From: Neobacillus soli NBRC 102451
Lineage (GTDB): Bacteria; Bacillota; Bacilli; Bacillales; Cytobacillaceae
DNA: 64,000 bases
Assembly (NCBI RefSeq): GCF_001591665.1
Contig: NZ_BCVI01000021.1
Location: forward strand, 1 to 64,000
Direction of reading: 5' to 3'
The position numbers and the translations under genes are program-made. Numbering within the stretch: the first letter of the stretch is position 1; each line of letters starts with the position of its first letter. Positions 8,437-17,649 of the stretch are shown one piece after another. The notes under the pieces were generated by a model. That model ran no database searches. It worked only from the letters and a program-made list of their open reading frames with translations, and had not been told where the DNA came from.

Positions 8437-11001
8437 TTACAATTTAGGGTTGGCCTCGGGCGCTGGCGCATTGGAATGGAACTCAAATCCATTTTCGGTG
8501 TAGGCCTTGTAGTATTTTTCACCATTTCGATAGTACATTAAGTCTTTTAGTCGAAAGCCTCCCATCAGGGCTAGCTTTTCAATGCCGCTCGATTTCTTTT
8601 CGTGAGCACAGCCGACTTTAAATTGCCTTGTTTCATGTTCCTTTTCTAAGGCAAACTTCATAAACTTGCTGTAAAAATCACCAAAAAGGTATTTTTCTTC
8701 AAAGCGGTGTTCCTGGGTGTAGTTAAAAACTTCAATTTGAATCGCCGAGTTGTCATCGAGGCGGTTATATAATTGGTTAAACAAATCCTCTTTGGTAAGG
8801 ATTTCCCTGTTTTCATAGCGGGTCATGACATTGGCTCTTTCTAACAGTTCATCTTCAAAGCTGCGGTGAAATTCTTCCTGAGTCAACACCTCGCGATTAC
8901 AAACAAGCAGGACTCTTTCCAATAAGGCTTTTGCCCCGTTTTCAAGTAATGAAAAGAGATTTCCAAAAAAGCGCTCGTCTGAAAAGAAGTTTGCGCCAAG
9001 TTTTTCTTTCAACTTTTCCGTGATTCTGCTGATAATGTCTGCATAATAGGCCGCAATATTTTTATCCAAATAATCATCCGCATCATAAAGGCTTTCCGCA
9101 GCCGTTTGTTTCAAACAGGATTCTACTTGGTCGATGAGCTCCATTTTCGCGCGGATTTTCAGGTGATTTTCTTCAAGAACCTCTAGGTATTCTTTTAAGA
9201 TGGCCTGCTTTACCTCAAGTTTAATCATTTCGTATTTTGTGCCATAAACCGCTTCGAAAAAGTAGTGCAAATAACTGGTTAAGTTTTTCTTATCCGCAAA
9301 AGGCAGGTAGCTCTTTTTAAAATCACAGCTATCCACGTGCTGCTGGTAATACTGTTCGAGCCGGGCTTCTTTTTCTAAGCGCTCCTGTTTGATTTCGCGA
9401 AGCATTTTAGAAATTTCATTGATCACACTGATTTCGGAACCAGCCGAATCAGCGGTCCACAAATAGGCACAATACATCCCGTATTTTTCACTATTTATTA
9501 CATTGACATCAAAGGATTGTTGGATGTGCTCTTTCAGGTCCAACTGTTCGAGGTACTCGCGGACAGGTTCTTCGAAATTGGCGGCAAAGAATCGTTTAGT
9601 ACCGCCTTCATACATATGTTCTTCCGCTTCCCTGACAGACATCCTTTTTAGCGTTTGATAAGAGTTTGTTACCCCCATTAATCCGTTCATATCCTCAAGC
9701 TTCCCGGCAGGCGGAAGACAGTCATTAAAATACCTTTGAAAAGAAGTTTCAGATAGCTCGAATAAGCTGAGCACTTTTTCCCGCGGCTGTGAACTGGCCG
9801 CTTTTAACGAAACCATTAGCTCATTGAAAAAATGACTTGCTGCATGAAGCGCAATCGCTTTATTTGGACGATTCACCTTGGCAAAGCCGGCCGAGGCGTA
9901 AACCGGTTCTATCGAATTCCCTCGAATGCCCTTCCGAAAAGCGGCATGACTATAGCTGTCCATCTTTTCATGATAATCGGTAATCATTTTCCGGTTTTTT
10001 AAAAGATTCAGATTGCTGATCATTTCGTAGTTTTGCTGAATTGCCTCAGCAGAAATCAACCCATCTTCATTCTTATCGCTTAATAAATACACCAAGTCAA
10101 AGAGTGGGGCAGGGGGGTGTCTCACCGGCAGCCGCAGGTAATCTTCAGTCAGCTGAAGGTCTTTATCAAAGCTGTATTCATCGCTTTGATAGCTATCTAA
10201 TTCCTTGAAAAAACTAATTCCTAGTGCGGTGGAGTGGGCAAAATGATCTCCATCCTGTTTTTCCTTGATTAAACCATAGAGGTCCACTTCGACTAATCGA
10301 AACGACTCTTGAAGAATGCTCTTGAGCAGCAAAGTAAATTCTTGGATGAGAATAGTTGCTGGGTCATCGATGGCGGCCACCACACAAAGGTTTACCTTTT
10401 GAAGGGAGGAATAAACTTTCCCGTATTCCGCTATTTTTGATGAAAGCTGACGGAAGGTTTTATTTAATTCAATCAGCATGTTTTCATCTTGATAAAAGCC
10501 CTCATAGATGTCTTTTCGTTTTGTTTTGCGATCAAACCCGTGGTCTGGAAGCTGCATAGATAATACGTTTTGATTTGTGATGGTATCTGTTTGATAGGCA
10601 TGAAAATATAACACGCCCGAACTGTTTTGCCATTTTTCTTCATTAATTGTCATAATTGATTTTAGGGCGTCCTTCACAAGGTCACCTAAGAATACAAAGA
10701 CAATCGGATGGTTGACACTGCGCTGTTCATTTTCCTCCAGCGTTATTTTCTCGAGCTGGTTTGAAAAGGTGTTGGCATACGTTTGTAAAAGTTCTCTCAA
10801 GCTGGTCCCTCCCCATAGAAAAGCTTCACCAAAAGATGGGTGTGATAAGAGGCGGGCCACAAGCAAAGGATTGCATTGTGGCCGGAAAATATAAACATAT
10901 AGATTGGGGGAAGCCATCCGCCGATTGGGAGAGCCATCCGCCGATTGGGGGAAGCCATCCGCCGATTGGAAGGAGCCATCCGCCGATTGACGGTCTCCCA
11001 A
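8437..11001 (-). CDS. Large unknown protein of the tubulin-like locus
   Basis: Up to 854 residues, without a recognised domain, signal peptide or membrane helix. It has long charged helical stretches (for example EEKLKEKLG-like and QERLEKEARLEQ regions) and a beta/alpha-looking start (HPIVFVFLGDLV). The N-terminus is odd: four copies of a 20-21-bp repeat encode QSADG-like peptides. The third copy is 20 bp, so the reading frame shifts into NRRMASP. The longest reading begins with TTG at 11001, directly after the tubulin-like gene's TAA, and may rely on reinitiation; the next in-frame ATG is at 10917. Neither has a clear ribosome binding site. The conserved part probably starts near LYVYIF (about 10900). 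Position between the tubulin-like and vWA genes implies a cytoplasmic partner. Confidence 0.7.
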   Translation of the reverse strand: MGDRQSADGSFQSADGFPQSADGSPNRRMASPNLYVYIFRPQCNPLLVARLLSHPSFGEAFLWGGTSLRELLQTYANTFSNQLEKITLEENEQRSVNHPIVFVFLGDLVKDALKSIMTINEEKWQNSSGVLYFHAYQTDTITNQNVLSMQLPDHGFDRKTKRKDIYEGFYQDENMLIELNKTFRQLSSKIAEYGKVYSSLQKVNLCVVAAIDDPATILIQEFTLLLKSILQESFRLVEVDLYGLIKEKQDGDHFAHSTALGISFFKELDSYQSDEYSFDKDLQLTEDYLRLPVRHPPAPLFDLVYLLSDKNEDGLISAEAIQQNYEMISNLNLLKNRKMITDYHEKMDSYSHAAFRKGIRGNSIEPVYASAGFAKVNRPNKAIALHAASHFFNELMVSLKAASSQPREKVLSLFELSETSFQRYFNDCLPPAGKLEDMNGLMGVTNSYQTLKRMSVREAEEHMYEGGTKRFFAANFEEPVREYLEQLDLKEHIQQSFDVNVINSEKYGMYCAYLWTADSAGSEISVINEISKMLREIKQERLEKEARLEQYYQQHVDSCDFKKSYLPFADKKNLTSYLHYFFEAVYGTKYEMIKLEVKQAILKEYLEVLEENHLKIRAKMELIDQVESCLKQTAAESLYDADDYLDKNIAAYYADIISRITEKLKEKLGANFFSDERFFGNLFSLLENGAKALLERVLLVCNREVLTQEEFHRSFEDELLERANVMTRYENREILTKEDLFNQLYNRLDDNSAIQIEVFNYTQEHRFEEKYLFGDFYSKFMKFALEKEHETRQFKVGCAHEKKSSGIEKLALMGGFRLKDLMYYRNGEKYYKAYTENGFEFHSNAPAPEANPKL
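10907..10990 (-). repeat. 21-bp tandem repeat at the start of a coding sequence
   Basis: On the minus strand CAATCGGCGGATGGCT recurs four times, at spacings of 21, 21 and 20 bp. It lies inside the first codons of the large unknown gene. A second 21-bp array with a GGCGGA core is at 23725-23796. Confidence 0.85.
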
Positions 11002-14000
11002 TTATGATCTTAACTGCCGCAGCATTTCCTGAACCTTAATCATCATCTCTTTATAGAAGCGGTACAATTCCTCGCCATTGGCGAAATCGTTGTAGTCGTA
11101 GTCAAGGGCTTCCTTTTCTTTTTGATAAGTAGCCGCCATTTCCGCTAGTGCTGCGGTTAGCTCGGTTGCATTTTCCTGATTAATTAAGTCATTGCTGCGC
11201 CGTTCGGATTTCTTCTCTAGTTGATCCTTCTGTTTCGGGCTTAACCCCTTGAAGGCTTGATAGATTTCGTAATCGACAAACTTAGTTGTCTTCATTAGGT
11301 TAACGAACGGTTCCCATGCATCCTCTTCAATCTCTTTATCATACACGTAAAGGGCGCCTCTTTTGCGAATCGTTTTCGTATAAACGGCCTGAATGAACTG
11401 GTTCAGGGAAACCTCATTTTCCTTCTGTGATTCAATAAATTGCTCAATTTCAGCTACGTTTTCTTGAAGCAAACGATATTTCTTAACCTCAGCTCTTACC
11501 TGCTCAATCAGCTTTGGAGAGCGGATGAAGTTCTCCTTGGCCAACTCCAAATTCGTGCTGCCGAAAATATCTCTTGCGCTAGCCGTTTCCATGCCGCCGG
11601 CAAACATCTCTTTCAAGACGCGGAGGACTTGTTTCAGCTTGCCAAGACCCGCTTTATCTAGCTGCTTCGGATCTACTTCATGCATCGCAAACAGCGCCGC
11701 AAGGTTTATTTCTTTTGTAAAATGGCATAGGAATCTGGCACTCGTATTTTGCTCGGCATTTTTTTCACTAATAACACCGAATTCCTGCGCCTGATCAAAC
11801 AGTGCCCGAACACCGGCATTGTATTGTTTTACCCGTTCGTTTTCGTACGTATCTCCCCATGATTTTTCCGGAATCGGTGAAGGGAGGTAGGCCCAGTTTT
11901 CTTTAGCTGTTTGAACAAGATGGCGGCCGACGCCTTCTTTTTCTAAAATTGTCTTTTCATACGCTGTTTCGTAAATGGCTAGTGGGGAGTAAGCGAATAA
12001 GGGAATACCATTTTTTGTGTTCAGCCAGAAGATCCGGTTTTTCAACTCACTTTCCTTAATCGTGAAGCGGGAATGGCTCAAGGAATGCTTCTCGAAATTC
12101 TTAATGCCATTGAAAATATTCGGTGCCTTCACCGGTACAGATACAAAGCCCCATTGTGGGAAATGAAGCTGGCCATTACTATTGGCAAGGTGGAAGACCG
12201 GTAAGGCATCACGATCGAGCCTAGCAGCAATCTTATCCTCTATAATCTTGTCGATAGGCTGATCCTCGCCGTATTTAAGCCGTAAAAAGTCCTCCATTGA
12301 TTTGGTAATCAAGTCACCGAACTGGTCGGTCAGGAATTCGGACACGGTGCCAACGACATCGACATCAGATTCCTTGATCCAATGAGTCGATTTCTCAAGG
12401 AGCATTTCCGACCATTGCTGCACCAATAACTCGCCGTCCTTCGAATCAAACATCCGCTCTATTTCGCGGGCGACATCCGGAACGCTGACTAGGTGCCAAT
12501 AATAGGTGACATCGTGATCCTGCTTGACTTCCTCACCATCGACAAGGATATCGGCATTCTTTTCAAAAATACTCTTCAACGTTTCTAAAATTTCCTTATA
12601 GACTTCATAAATTTTGTTATTCTGATTATTAAGGAGCTGGTATAAGTCCTCATAGAATTCAATCATTTCTTCCATTCGAGCCTTTTCTGCACGAAGGTAA
12701 AACTCGTTCAGCTTGGCCTCAATATAGGCATTTTTTTTGCGATCCTTCGAAATAAACGCGCTTCTTGCATCTTCGAGCCGATTGAGGGAATACTCCTGTT
12801 CCGACTGAATCGCTTTCGGAAGAGTTTCTAACCGGTCGCGGAGTCCTTCCACATAGACCTGCAGCGTTTTTAGAAGACAAAAGCCATCATTTGTGTGAAT
12901 TAACCGTGAGGCAAAAATAGGTCCTTTTTTCGGATGGAGGAATAACCGTTCAATTTGGCGGCGGAATTCTTCCATGATCTCCCCTGGAACCTGTTTCTTG
13001 CATTTACGGTATTGTTCCTTTGCTTTTACTAAAAATTCTCGGTCTAATTCATTGTCAAGATTGATGACTGACGTTTTAATGACGTTATTGTAGGAGAAAC
13101 GGTCACTATTCTCAAAACCGGATAATGGCTCAGGTACCCGTTCATTGAAGCGCTGATGGACGGAATCAGGATCAATCCGCAGCTTTTCCGCAAATTGCTC
13201 AACCTCCGTTTGGTCCGGACCGGCATCAAACATCGTGTTCATTTTTTCAAACAGCTTATAGCCGATATAGGTCGTCATTTCCTCTAACGGAATCTCCGCC
13301 ATTGAGGCACCGATAATATTGTATTGATAGTTGGCCGCATACGGCTTTGGCATTTGCGCGATATTGGTGCGGATGTTGCTGATATAATCGTGAATCGCAA
13401 ACTCCTCACCCGATTGCTTTTCCTCGTTAGCCATGAAGTTGGTAATATTCTCGGCCGTAACATTCATGCAGTAATCATAAGCGTTCTCAAGCCATTTTCC
13501 TTCTAAGTTCGTCCCAGACATTAGGTGACAGAGATTAAAGGGCGGCATCGGCGAGTTTACGTCCAGCAGACTGCCGTATCTCATTTTGAAGCGTTCATTT
13601 CGTTCATCGCAATTCATCCAGTAGTCCAGCTCTTTTAAGGCGGCATACCCATTTTTCTCAATATATTCGACCGTGTGCGAGCTTAACCCTCGTTTGGACA
13701 AATTCACATCCGGCGTGAACAGATAGCCGAGCATGCTGACCTTATCGACACCGGTTGGGCCGAATTTACGCTCCATAATGCCACGGGTAATATAGGCGAT
13801 ATCAAGATAACAGCCGCTCCCGGTCCCGCCGGAAAGTCCTGTTAAAATGAAGACATAGAGCCGTTTACTTGTCCCTTCAAGAACGGCTTCAATTTTTCGT
13901 TCAATCGTTTGCACCACTTGGTTGATTTTTGTAAAAAGCAAAAGCCGGCCGGCTTGTCGGACACCGGAAGCACCACTGATGCCATCGGTAATCAATAGTT

Positions 14001-14394
14001 CAGGTGACAGCCATTCCTTTATGTAGGGCTCAATCGTACTCCGATTTTGGAGCAGTCCGCCGATTTCCGGGTTGGAAAGCAGGACGAATTCTTTATTCGG
14101 ATCAAGGCCAATGCCTTTGTATTTTTTATTACGATCATATTCATTCGTTTCGAATGCTAAAAATTCAATGTTATTTGGCTTTTCCTTCTTCTTTTTCGAT
14201 AAGGGATCCTGGGGAAGCTTGAAGCGGCGGTTTACTTGGTATTTGAGACGCAGCAAGGCATCAATCCCGGTGCCTCCCAGGCCGATGACAAGCATCGGAT
14301 TGTCAATCGTATCCACGCGGATTTTATCGGAAATGATTCCCCCGCCTAAGGAAACATCCAATTGCTGAATATGTTCTCTAACACTTGCTTTCAT
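11002..14394 (-). CDS. Tubulin/FtsZ-like GTPase (Tubulin_2-like)
   Basis: A 1130-residue protein with an N-terminal tubulin/FtsZ-like nucleotide-binding domain. A first glycine loop is GLGGTG at residues 38-43, and a canonical tubulin signature SGGTGSG lies at 188-194. Conserved-looking GVRQAGR (144-150) and FTPD (226-229) follow as in tubulin-like families. The remaining 850 residues are largely helical with acidic, coiled-coil-like stretches and no membrane segment, far longer than FtsZ (about 350-400). ATG start at 14394 with GGGAGGA 9 bases upstream. It is the second gene of the leftward operon. Tubulin-like families with vWA neighbours have been proposed, from comparative genomics, to remodel membranes; polymerisation here is an inference. 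This is the strongest family call of the locus. Confidence 0.82.
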   Translation of the reverse strand: MKASVREHIQQLDVSLGGGIISDKIRVDTIDNPMLVIGLGGTGIDALLRLKYQVNRRFKLPQDPLSKKKKEKPNNIEFLAFETNEYDRNKKYKGIGLDPNKEFVLLSNPEIGGLLQNRSTIEPYIKEWLSPELLITDGISGASGVRQAGRLLLFTKINQVVQTIERKIEAVLEGTSKRLYVFILTGLSGGTGSGCYLDIAYITRGIMERKFGPTGVDKVSMLGYLFTPDVNLSKRGLSSHTVEYIEKNGYAALKELDYWMNCDERNERFKMRYGSLLDVNSPMPPFNLCHLMSGTNLEGKWLENAYDYCMNVTAENITNFMANEEKQSGEEFAIHDYISNIRTNIAQMPKPYAANYQYNIIGASMAEIPLEEMTTYIGYKLFEKMNTMFDAGPDQTEVEQFAEKLRIDPDSVHQRFNERVPEPLSGFENSDRFSYNNVIKTSVINLDNELDREFLVKAKEQYRKCKKQVPGEIMEEFRRQIERLFLHPKKGPIFASRLIHTNDGFCLLKTLQVYVEGLRDRLETLPKAIQSEQEYSLNRLEDARSAFISKDRKKNAYIEAKLNEFYLRAEKARMEEMIEFYEDLYQLLNNQNNKIYEVYKEILETLKSIFEKNADILVDGEEVKQDHDVTYYWHLVSVPDVAREIERMFDSKDGELLVQQWSEMLLEKSTHWIKESDVDVVGTVSEFLTDQFGDLITKSMEDFLRLKYGEDQPIDKIIEDKIAARLDRDALPVFHLANSNGQLHFPQWGFVSVPVKAPNIFNGIKNFEKHSLSHSRFTIKESELKNRIFWLNTKNGIPLFAYSPLAIYETAYEKTILEKEGVGRHLVQTAKENWAYLPSPIPEKSWGDTYENERVKQYNAGVRALFDQAQEFGVISEKNAEQNTSARFLCHFTKEINLAALFAMHEVDPKQLDKAGLGKLKQVLRVLKEMFAGGMETASARDIFGSTNLELAKENFIRSPKLIEQVRAEVKKYRLLQENVAEIEQFIESQKENEVSLNQFIQAVYTKTIRKRGALYVYDKEIEEDAWEPFVNLMKTTKFVDYEIYQAFKGLSPKQKDQLEKKSERRSNDLINQENATELTAALAEMAATYQKEKEALDYDYNDFANGEELYRFYKEMMIKVQEMLRQLRS

Positions 14395-14470
14395 GCAAAA
14401 ATTCCTCCCTGGCTGTAAAATACTACTACTTATTTAGACGAAAAATAACGTGGTAAGGATTCAATTATTA

Positions 14471-14543
14471 AAAGGGTCTGACCCCTCGCACTAAGTGTAC
14501 TTTTTAACCTTTATTAAGGTAGAGGGGTCTGACCCTTTGCACT
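14471..14543. repeat. Paired GGGTCTGACCC palindromic element
   Basis: Two copies of GGGTCTGACCC (14474-14484 and 14525-14535), each followed within a few bases by GCACTA, lie in the gap between the secreted vWA gene and the tubulin-like gene. Their flanks are mutually inverted (AAAGGG...CCCCT versus AGGGG...CCCTTT), so a long RNA hairpin across the operon gap is possible. Confidence 0.75.
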
Positions 14544-14555
14544 ACGCTTTTCTAT

Positions 14556-16328
14556 TTAACTGATATATTCAATATAAACCGACTTATTAACCTTTTTTAA
14601 GACAATTCTCAACCGGTCGTTCTTCTTCACTTCTAGGCCCTTTTTCGCATCAATGGCCCGGCCGCCTTTTTCAATCGTACAGTCCGAGTTATTGACGAGC
14701 AGCAGTTTATCTCCCGATGCCGGCTTGAAAGCGATATGGTCGGTTTCCGTGAACTCTGGTGCAAGTGCTAATAGCTGATGGAGGAGGAACCTTCCTTTAT
14801 ACCCTTTTAATTTCTTGTATTGCGGATTGGTGCGTTCGCCCGTGTCCTCATCTTTGATCTCCACGACGATTTGGCCGCTAAAGCCTCGGTTCGCTTGCTT
14901 CATTTTTGTCAAAAGCATGTAAACAAGTGCGGCTAGGAGGAGAGCACCAATCACGCCAAGGGCCGCGTAAAGCCAAGGAAATGGCTTTTTATCCTCTGTT
15001 GGACTTGGTTTCGCTGCTACTGGTACCGCCGAACTCTTTTGAACAGTAATCTTTTGCGGTGCTGTCTCGCGGAAAAAGCTATTGTCCTCAGCCTTAACCA
15101 CCACTTCATAGCCAGCAGAATTCCCAAGTTTGAATTGGCCTGTAAAGCCTTGGTCAGCGGCATTTAAGGCTATTTCCGCTGTTTTCCCCCTGTCGAGATC
15201 CTTTATGAAAAGTGTCGCTTTCATCGATTGATAGATGCTTTTATCGGTAACAGCTGTGCCGTTATCCTCAAAAAAGGCGTCAATTTTAACTGTTTCGCCC
15301 GCTTTGTAGCTTTGCTTGGCAAGGGGCTTAAGCTTTAGCTGTAAATCATAGTTAAAAACGAGATTGATATCAATTTTATCCCTTGCTACCCCTTTGACCT
15401 TTAGTGTCCAATCGCCTTGCTCCGGCTTAATCAGCTTAACCATCGAGTAAGTCTTCGATTTTGACAGCAAGATTTTGTCAGAAGGAATAGCCAGCTCTTT
15501 ACCGGAAGGATCGATGAGCTTTACCTCAACCGCTTTGCTGGAAATTAACGAAATATTGGCCTCAAGGACGTTTTCATTGGGGACATTTATTTTTATATCC
15601 TGAAATTCACCATTTCCAATCACTTGATTGACAGGAACTATTTTCAACTTTAAATGGTTGGCAAAAATTTCGCTAAGAATGGCTGGAAGCTTATCTGCAG
15701 AGCTAGCTTCAAAGAATTTCCCGTTGGTGCTCCTGGCTACATTGGTGAGAACGTCTTTGTTTAGCTTGCCATCAGCATTCAGGCCGATGGTATAGATGGG
15801 ATAGCCTTTTGCTTTCGCATCAGCGACTGCTTTTTCCAAATCAGAATCCGCCTGTTTCACAGTTTTGGCCTTCTTCGGGTCGAGTTCGTTATTGCCATCA
15901 GCCAAGAGTACAATCAATGGAAAATAATCAGGTTCATGGCTTGAATCCAACACCTTAATGGCTTCCTTCACCCCGGTCGATAAATCGGTATACGTGTATT
16001 TTCCAACCGAATCGATGAACTCCTTCAAGTCCTTTTTGTCCTGCTCGGAGCGGATCTTGACGAGCGCCTTTTCGCGCATCACCTCATCGGAATAGGCGAT
16101 GGCACCAATCTTATCTCCGTTTAAGGAGGCCATATCAATGAACATTTTCATCGCTTCATTACTGATATTATGCGGGTCACTACTCTTCATTGAGTTGCTG
16201 ACATCAACTACCAGCATTCCTTCAATTCGTGATGTGGACTGTAACGGATTTGCCGCGTGTACACTATAAGAGTAGATATTCCAGAATAAAGCGATTACTA
16301 TAAAACTACTAATCCATTTTTTTAACAT
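14556..16328 (-). CDS. Secreted, membrane-anchored vWA protein with cytoplasmic tail domain
   Basis: A 590-residue protein, first gene of the leftward operon. It has a signal peptide (about 1-25, ending SVHA), a vWA domain (about 36-215) with a complete MIDAS site (DVSNS at 42-46, T114, D144), Ig-like beta regions (about 225-430), a proline-rich linker and one strong transmembrane helix (about 451-475). A cytoplasmic C-terminal domain of about 110 residues follows; it is beta-rich (QIVVEIKDEDTG, RLRIVLKK), perhaps FHA- or ubiquitin-like, but I cannot assign it. ATG start at 16328 with GGGGGT upstream. The protein could sense or bind something outside and signal to the cytoplasmic GTPases. It has the same vWA type as the membrane protein at 7150-8424, with a different anchor. 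Confidence 0.8.
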   Translation of the reverse strand: MLKKWISSFIVIALFWNIYSYSVHAANPLQSTSRIEGMLVVDVSNSMKSSDPHNISNEAMKMFIDMASLNGDKIGAIAYSDEVMREKALVKIRSEQDKKDLKEFIDSVGKYTYTDLSTGVKEAIKVLDSSHEPDYFPLIVLLADGNNELDPKKAKTVKQADSDLEKAVADAKAKGYPIYTIGLNADGKLNKDVLTNVARSTNGKFFEASSADKLPAILSEIFANHLKLKIVPVNQVIGNGEFQDIKINVPNENVLEANISLISSKAVEVKLIDPSGKELAIPSDKILLSKSKTYSMVKLIKPEQGDWTLKVKGVARDKIDINLVFNYDLQLKLKPLAKQSYKAGETVKIDAFFEDNGTAVTDKSIYQSMKATLFIKDLDRGKTAEIALNAADQGFTGQFKLGNSAGYEVVVKAEDNSFFRETAPQKITVQKSSAVPVAAKPSPTEDKKPFPWLYAALGVIGALLLAALVYMLLTKMKQANRGFSGQIVVEIKDEDTGERTNPQYKKLKGYKGRFLLHQLLALAPEFTETDHIAFKPASGDKLLLVNNSDCTIEKGGRAIDAKKGLEVKKNDRLRIVLKKVNKSVYIEYIS

Positions 16329-16385
16329 CTGTGTGCAACCCCCACTGGCAGTTTCCTTTTTCGATCAATAGTTACAATTTTTTGC

Positions 16386-16391
16386 ATTATA
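16386..16391 (-). promoter_or_regulatory. Candidate -10 for the leftward operon
   Basis: TATAAT on the minus strand, 58 bases before the vWA gene start. The matching -35 position (16409-16414, TGGCAA) is weak, so the call is tentative. Confidence 0.35.
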
Positions 16392-16438
16392 ATTCCATTT
16401 TACCACCGTTGCCACAATATTCCCAAACAATTAGTATC

Positions 16439-16467
16439 TGGAAATATTGAATTATTCCTACTATAAT
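16439..16467 (+). promoter_or_regulatory. Candidate sigma-A promoter for the rightward operon
   Basis: TGGAAA at 16439-16444 and a perfect TATAAT at 16462-16467, separated by 17 bases, lie 84 bases before the small membrane peptide gene. With the opposite -10 at 16386-16391 this makes the 16329-16550 gap a divergent promoter region. Confidence 0.5.
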
Positions 16468-16550
16468 ATAAACTAATGTATTTTATGGAAAAATGTTGGA
16501 TTTTTCTGTAGTTTTATGTAAAAAATAAAAAATTTCAAAGGGGAAGTAGC

Positions 16551-16700
16551 ATGTATAGCTTCGTATTTACTAGCCTTCTAGTTTTGATCCTTATCTGGAA
16601 AACCTTTAAATTATTCAAAAATAAACGGAACAGCGGTGACTTTGAAGGGATCGACGAAGAATTAGTGATTATGCTTAACAAGGGTGATTCCAATGGCTAA
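16551..16700 (+). CDS. 49-residue single-pass membrane peptide
   Basis: Begins at ATG 16551, 7-8 bases after AAAGGGGAAG, an excellent ribosome binding site. The peptide has one hydrophobic segment (residues about 4-16: FVFTSLLVLILIW) followed by a basic cluster (KLFKNKRNS) and an acidic tail (DFEGIDEEL), consistent with N-outside, C-inside insertion. Its stop codon overlaps the first codons of the next gene (ATG at 16693), so translation is coupled. It is the first gene of the rightward operon of the vWA/tubulin-like locus. No family is recognised. Small membrane subunits often stabilise larger complexes, but that is inference here. Confidence 0.7.
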   Translation: MYSFVFTSLLVLILIWKTFKLFKNKRNSGDFEGIDEELVIMLNKGDSNG

Positions 16701-17649
16701 ACAAGCTGTCCGGTTTTCCAAGAAAAAGAGAACGAAGTATCGCTTTCAAAAGCTGAAGATGTGTAAAAAATGCCAGCGTTATTCCGTTTTAAAGGATGAC
16801 ACCTGTCCGAAATGCGGCACCACTTTTGTCGGAATGGAAGCGCTCGTCAAATCGATTTTTAAAAGCCGTTTATTAACGGAAGCGATTTGGATTTTAATCA
16901 TTGTCAGTATCGGTATTGTTGCCGCTCCAACGGTTAGGACCTTGTATTACTCGTTAATTTCCGGGTTGGTATTTGTGGTAAGCTATGTCGTTTTGACGTC
17001 TATTTTTATAAAAAGTGAGTATTTCATCCATTTGAAAAAGCTGCTCCGCGTCGATTTGAAGAAAATTGCGATTGGCATCCAGTACGACAGTGAGCTTGCT
17101 AAAAAGGATGTTAAAGAAGATAGATTGGCCCCGGCCTATGAAAAGCTTCGTGAAATTGGCGATTTTCTGTATAGCGATCAAATGAAGATTCGCCGCGTGA
17201 TGGTCTTAAACGATATTTCCCTAAGAAGTGATATGGAGCTTGAGCTTGAAACCCTTATTCCATCATCATATGATAAGGATTTTGTGAAATATGCGCTTGA
17301 GGTGTTAAAAATCAATCGGACGCTGATTACGAAAAAGTGTATTGGCTATTTTATCAACCATCGGGATGCGATTGTCATTGATTTCGGGATCAACTCGCTC
17401 CTGACTGTCGCAGGAATGACCTTACGGATGAAGCTGTACATTCTGGAGTTTTCGGAGTTTATCGAAGAATTTCTTGATTATTTTCCAAAGGAACGTGTTT
17501 TGCGGCTTTGCAGTATCCTTCATGCCAACCCTGAAATGGAATGGGGCAGCCTGGAGGAAAAGACAAACCGTCTGGTGGCGATGAAGTACCATTACGATCC
17601 TGATTTCAAGCGCTTTTCTGTTGGTGATGAGGTTGTAAGCCATGTTTAA
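16693..17649 (+). CDS. Zinc-ribbon protein with two transmembrane helices
   Basis: A 318-residue protein. A basic N-terminus precedes a zinc ribbon (C24, C27, C38, C41: CKKC and CPKC). Two transmembrane helices follow at about 61-80 and 85-106, then a 210-residue cytoplasmic domain, mostly helical (RVMVLNDISLRSDMELE). With two helices, both ends should lie inside. ATG at 16693 is preferred over GTG at 16684 because AAGGGTGAT lies 5-6 bases before the ATG and overlaps the GTG. It overlaps the peptide gene upstream by 8 bases and the next gene by 8. The zinc ribbon recalls that of the GTPase encoded on the other side of the locus. No specific function is recognised. Confidence 0.7.
   Translation: MAKQAVRFSKKKRTKYRFQKLKMCKKCQRYSVLKDDTCPKCGTTFVGMEALVKSIFKSRLLTEAIWILIIVSIGIVAAPTVRTLYYSLISGLVFVVSYVVLTSIFIKSEYFIHLKKLLRVDLKKIAIGIQYDSELAKKDVKEDRLAPAYEKLREIGDFLYSDQMKIRRVMVLNDISLRSDMELELETLIPSSYDKDFVKYALEVLKINRTLITKKCIGYFINHRDAIVIDFGINSLLTVAGMTLRMKLYILEFSEFIEEFLDYFPKERVLRLCSILHANPEMEWGSLEEKTNRLVAMKYHYDPDFKRFSVGDEVVSHV

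Noticed and set aside
10761-11039. Plus-strand frame over the 21-bp repeats
   Set aside because: It runs opposite the well-supported operon and is generated by the repeat.
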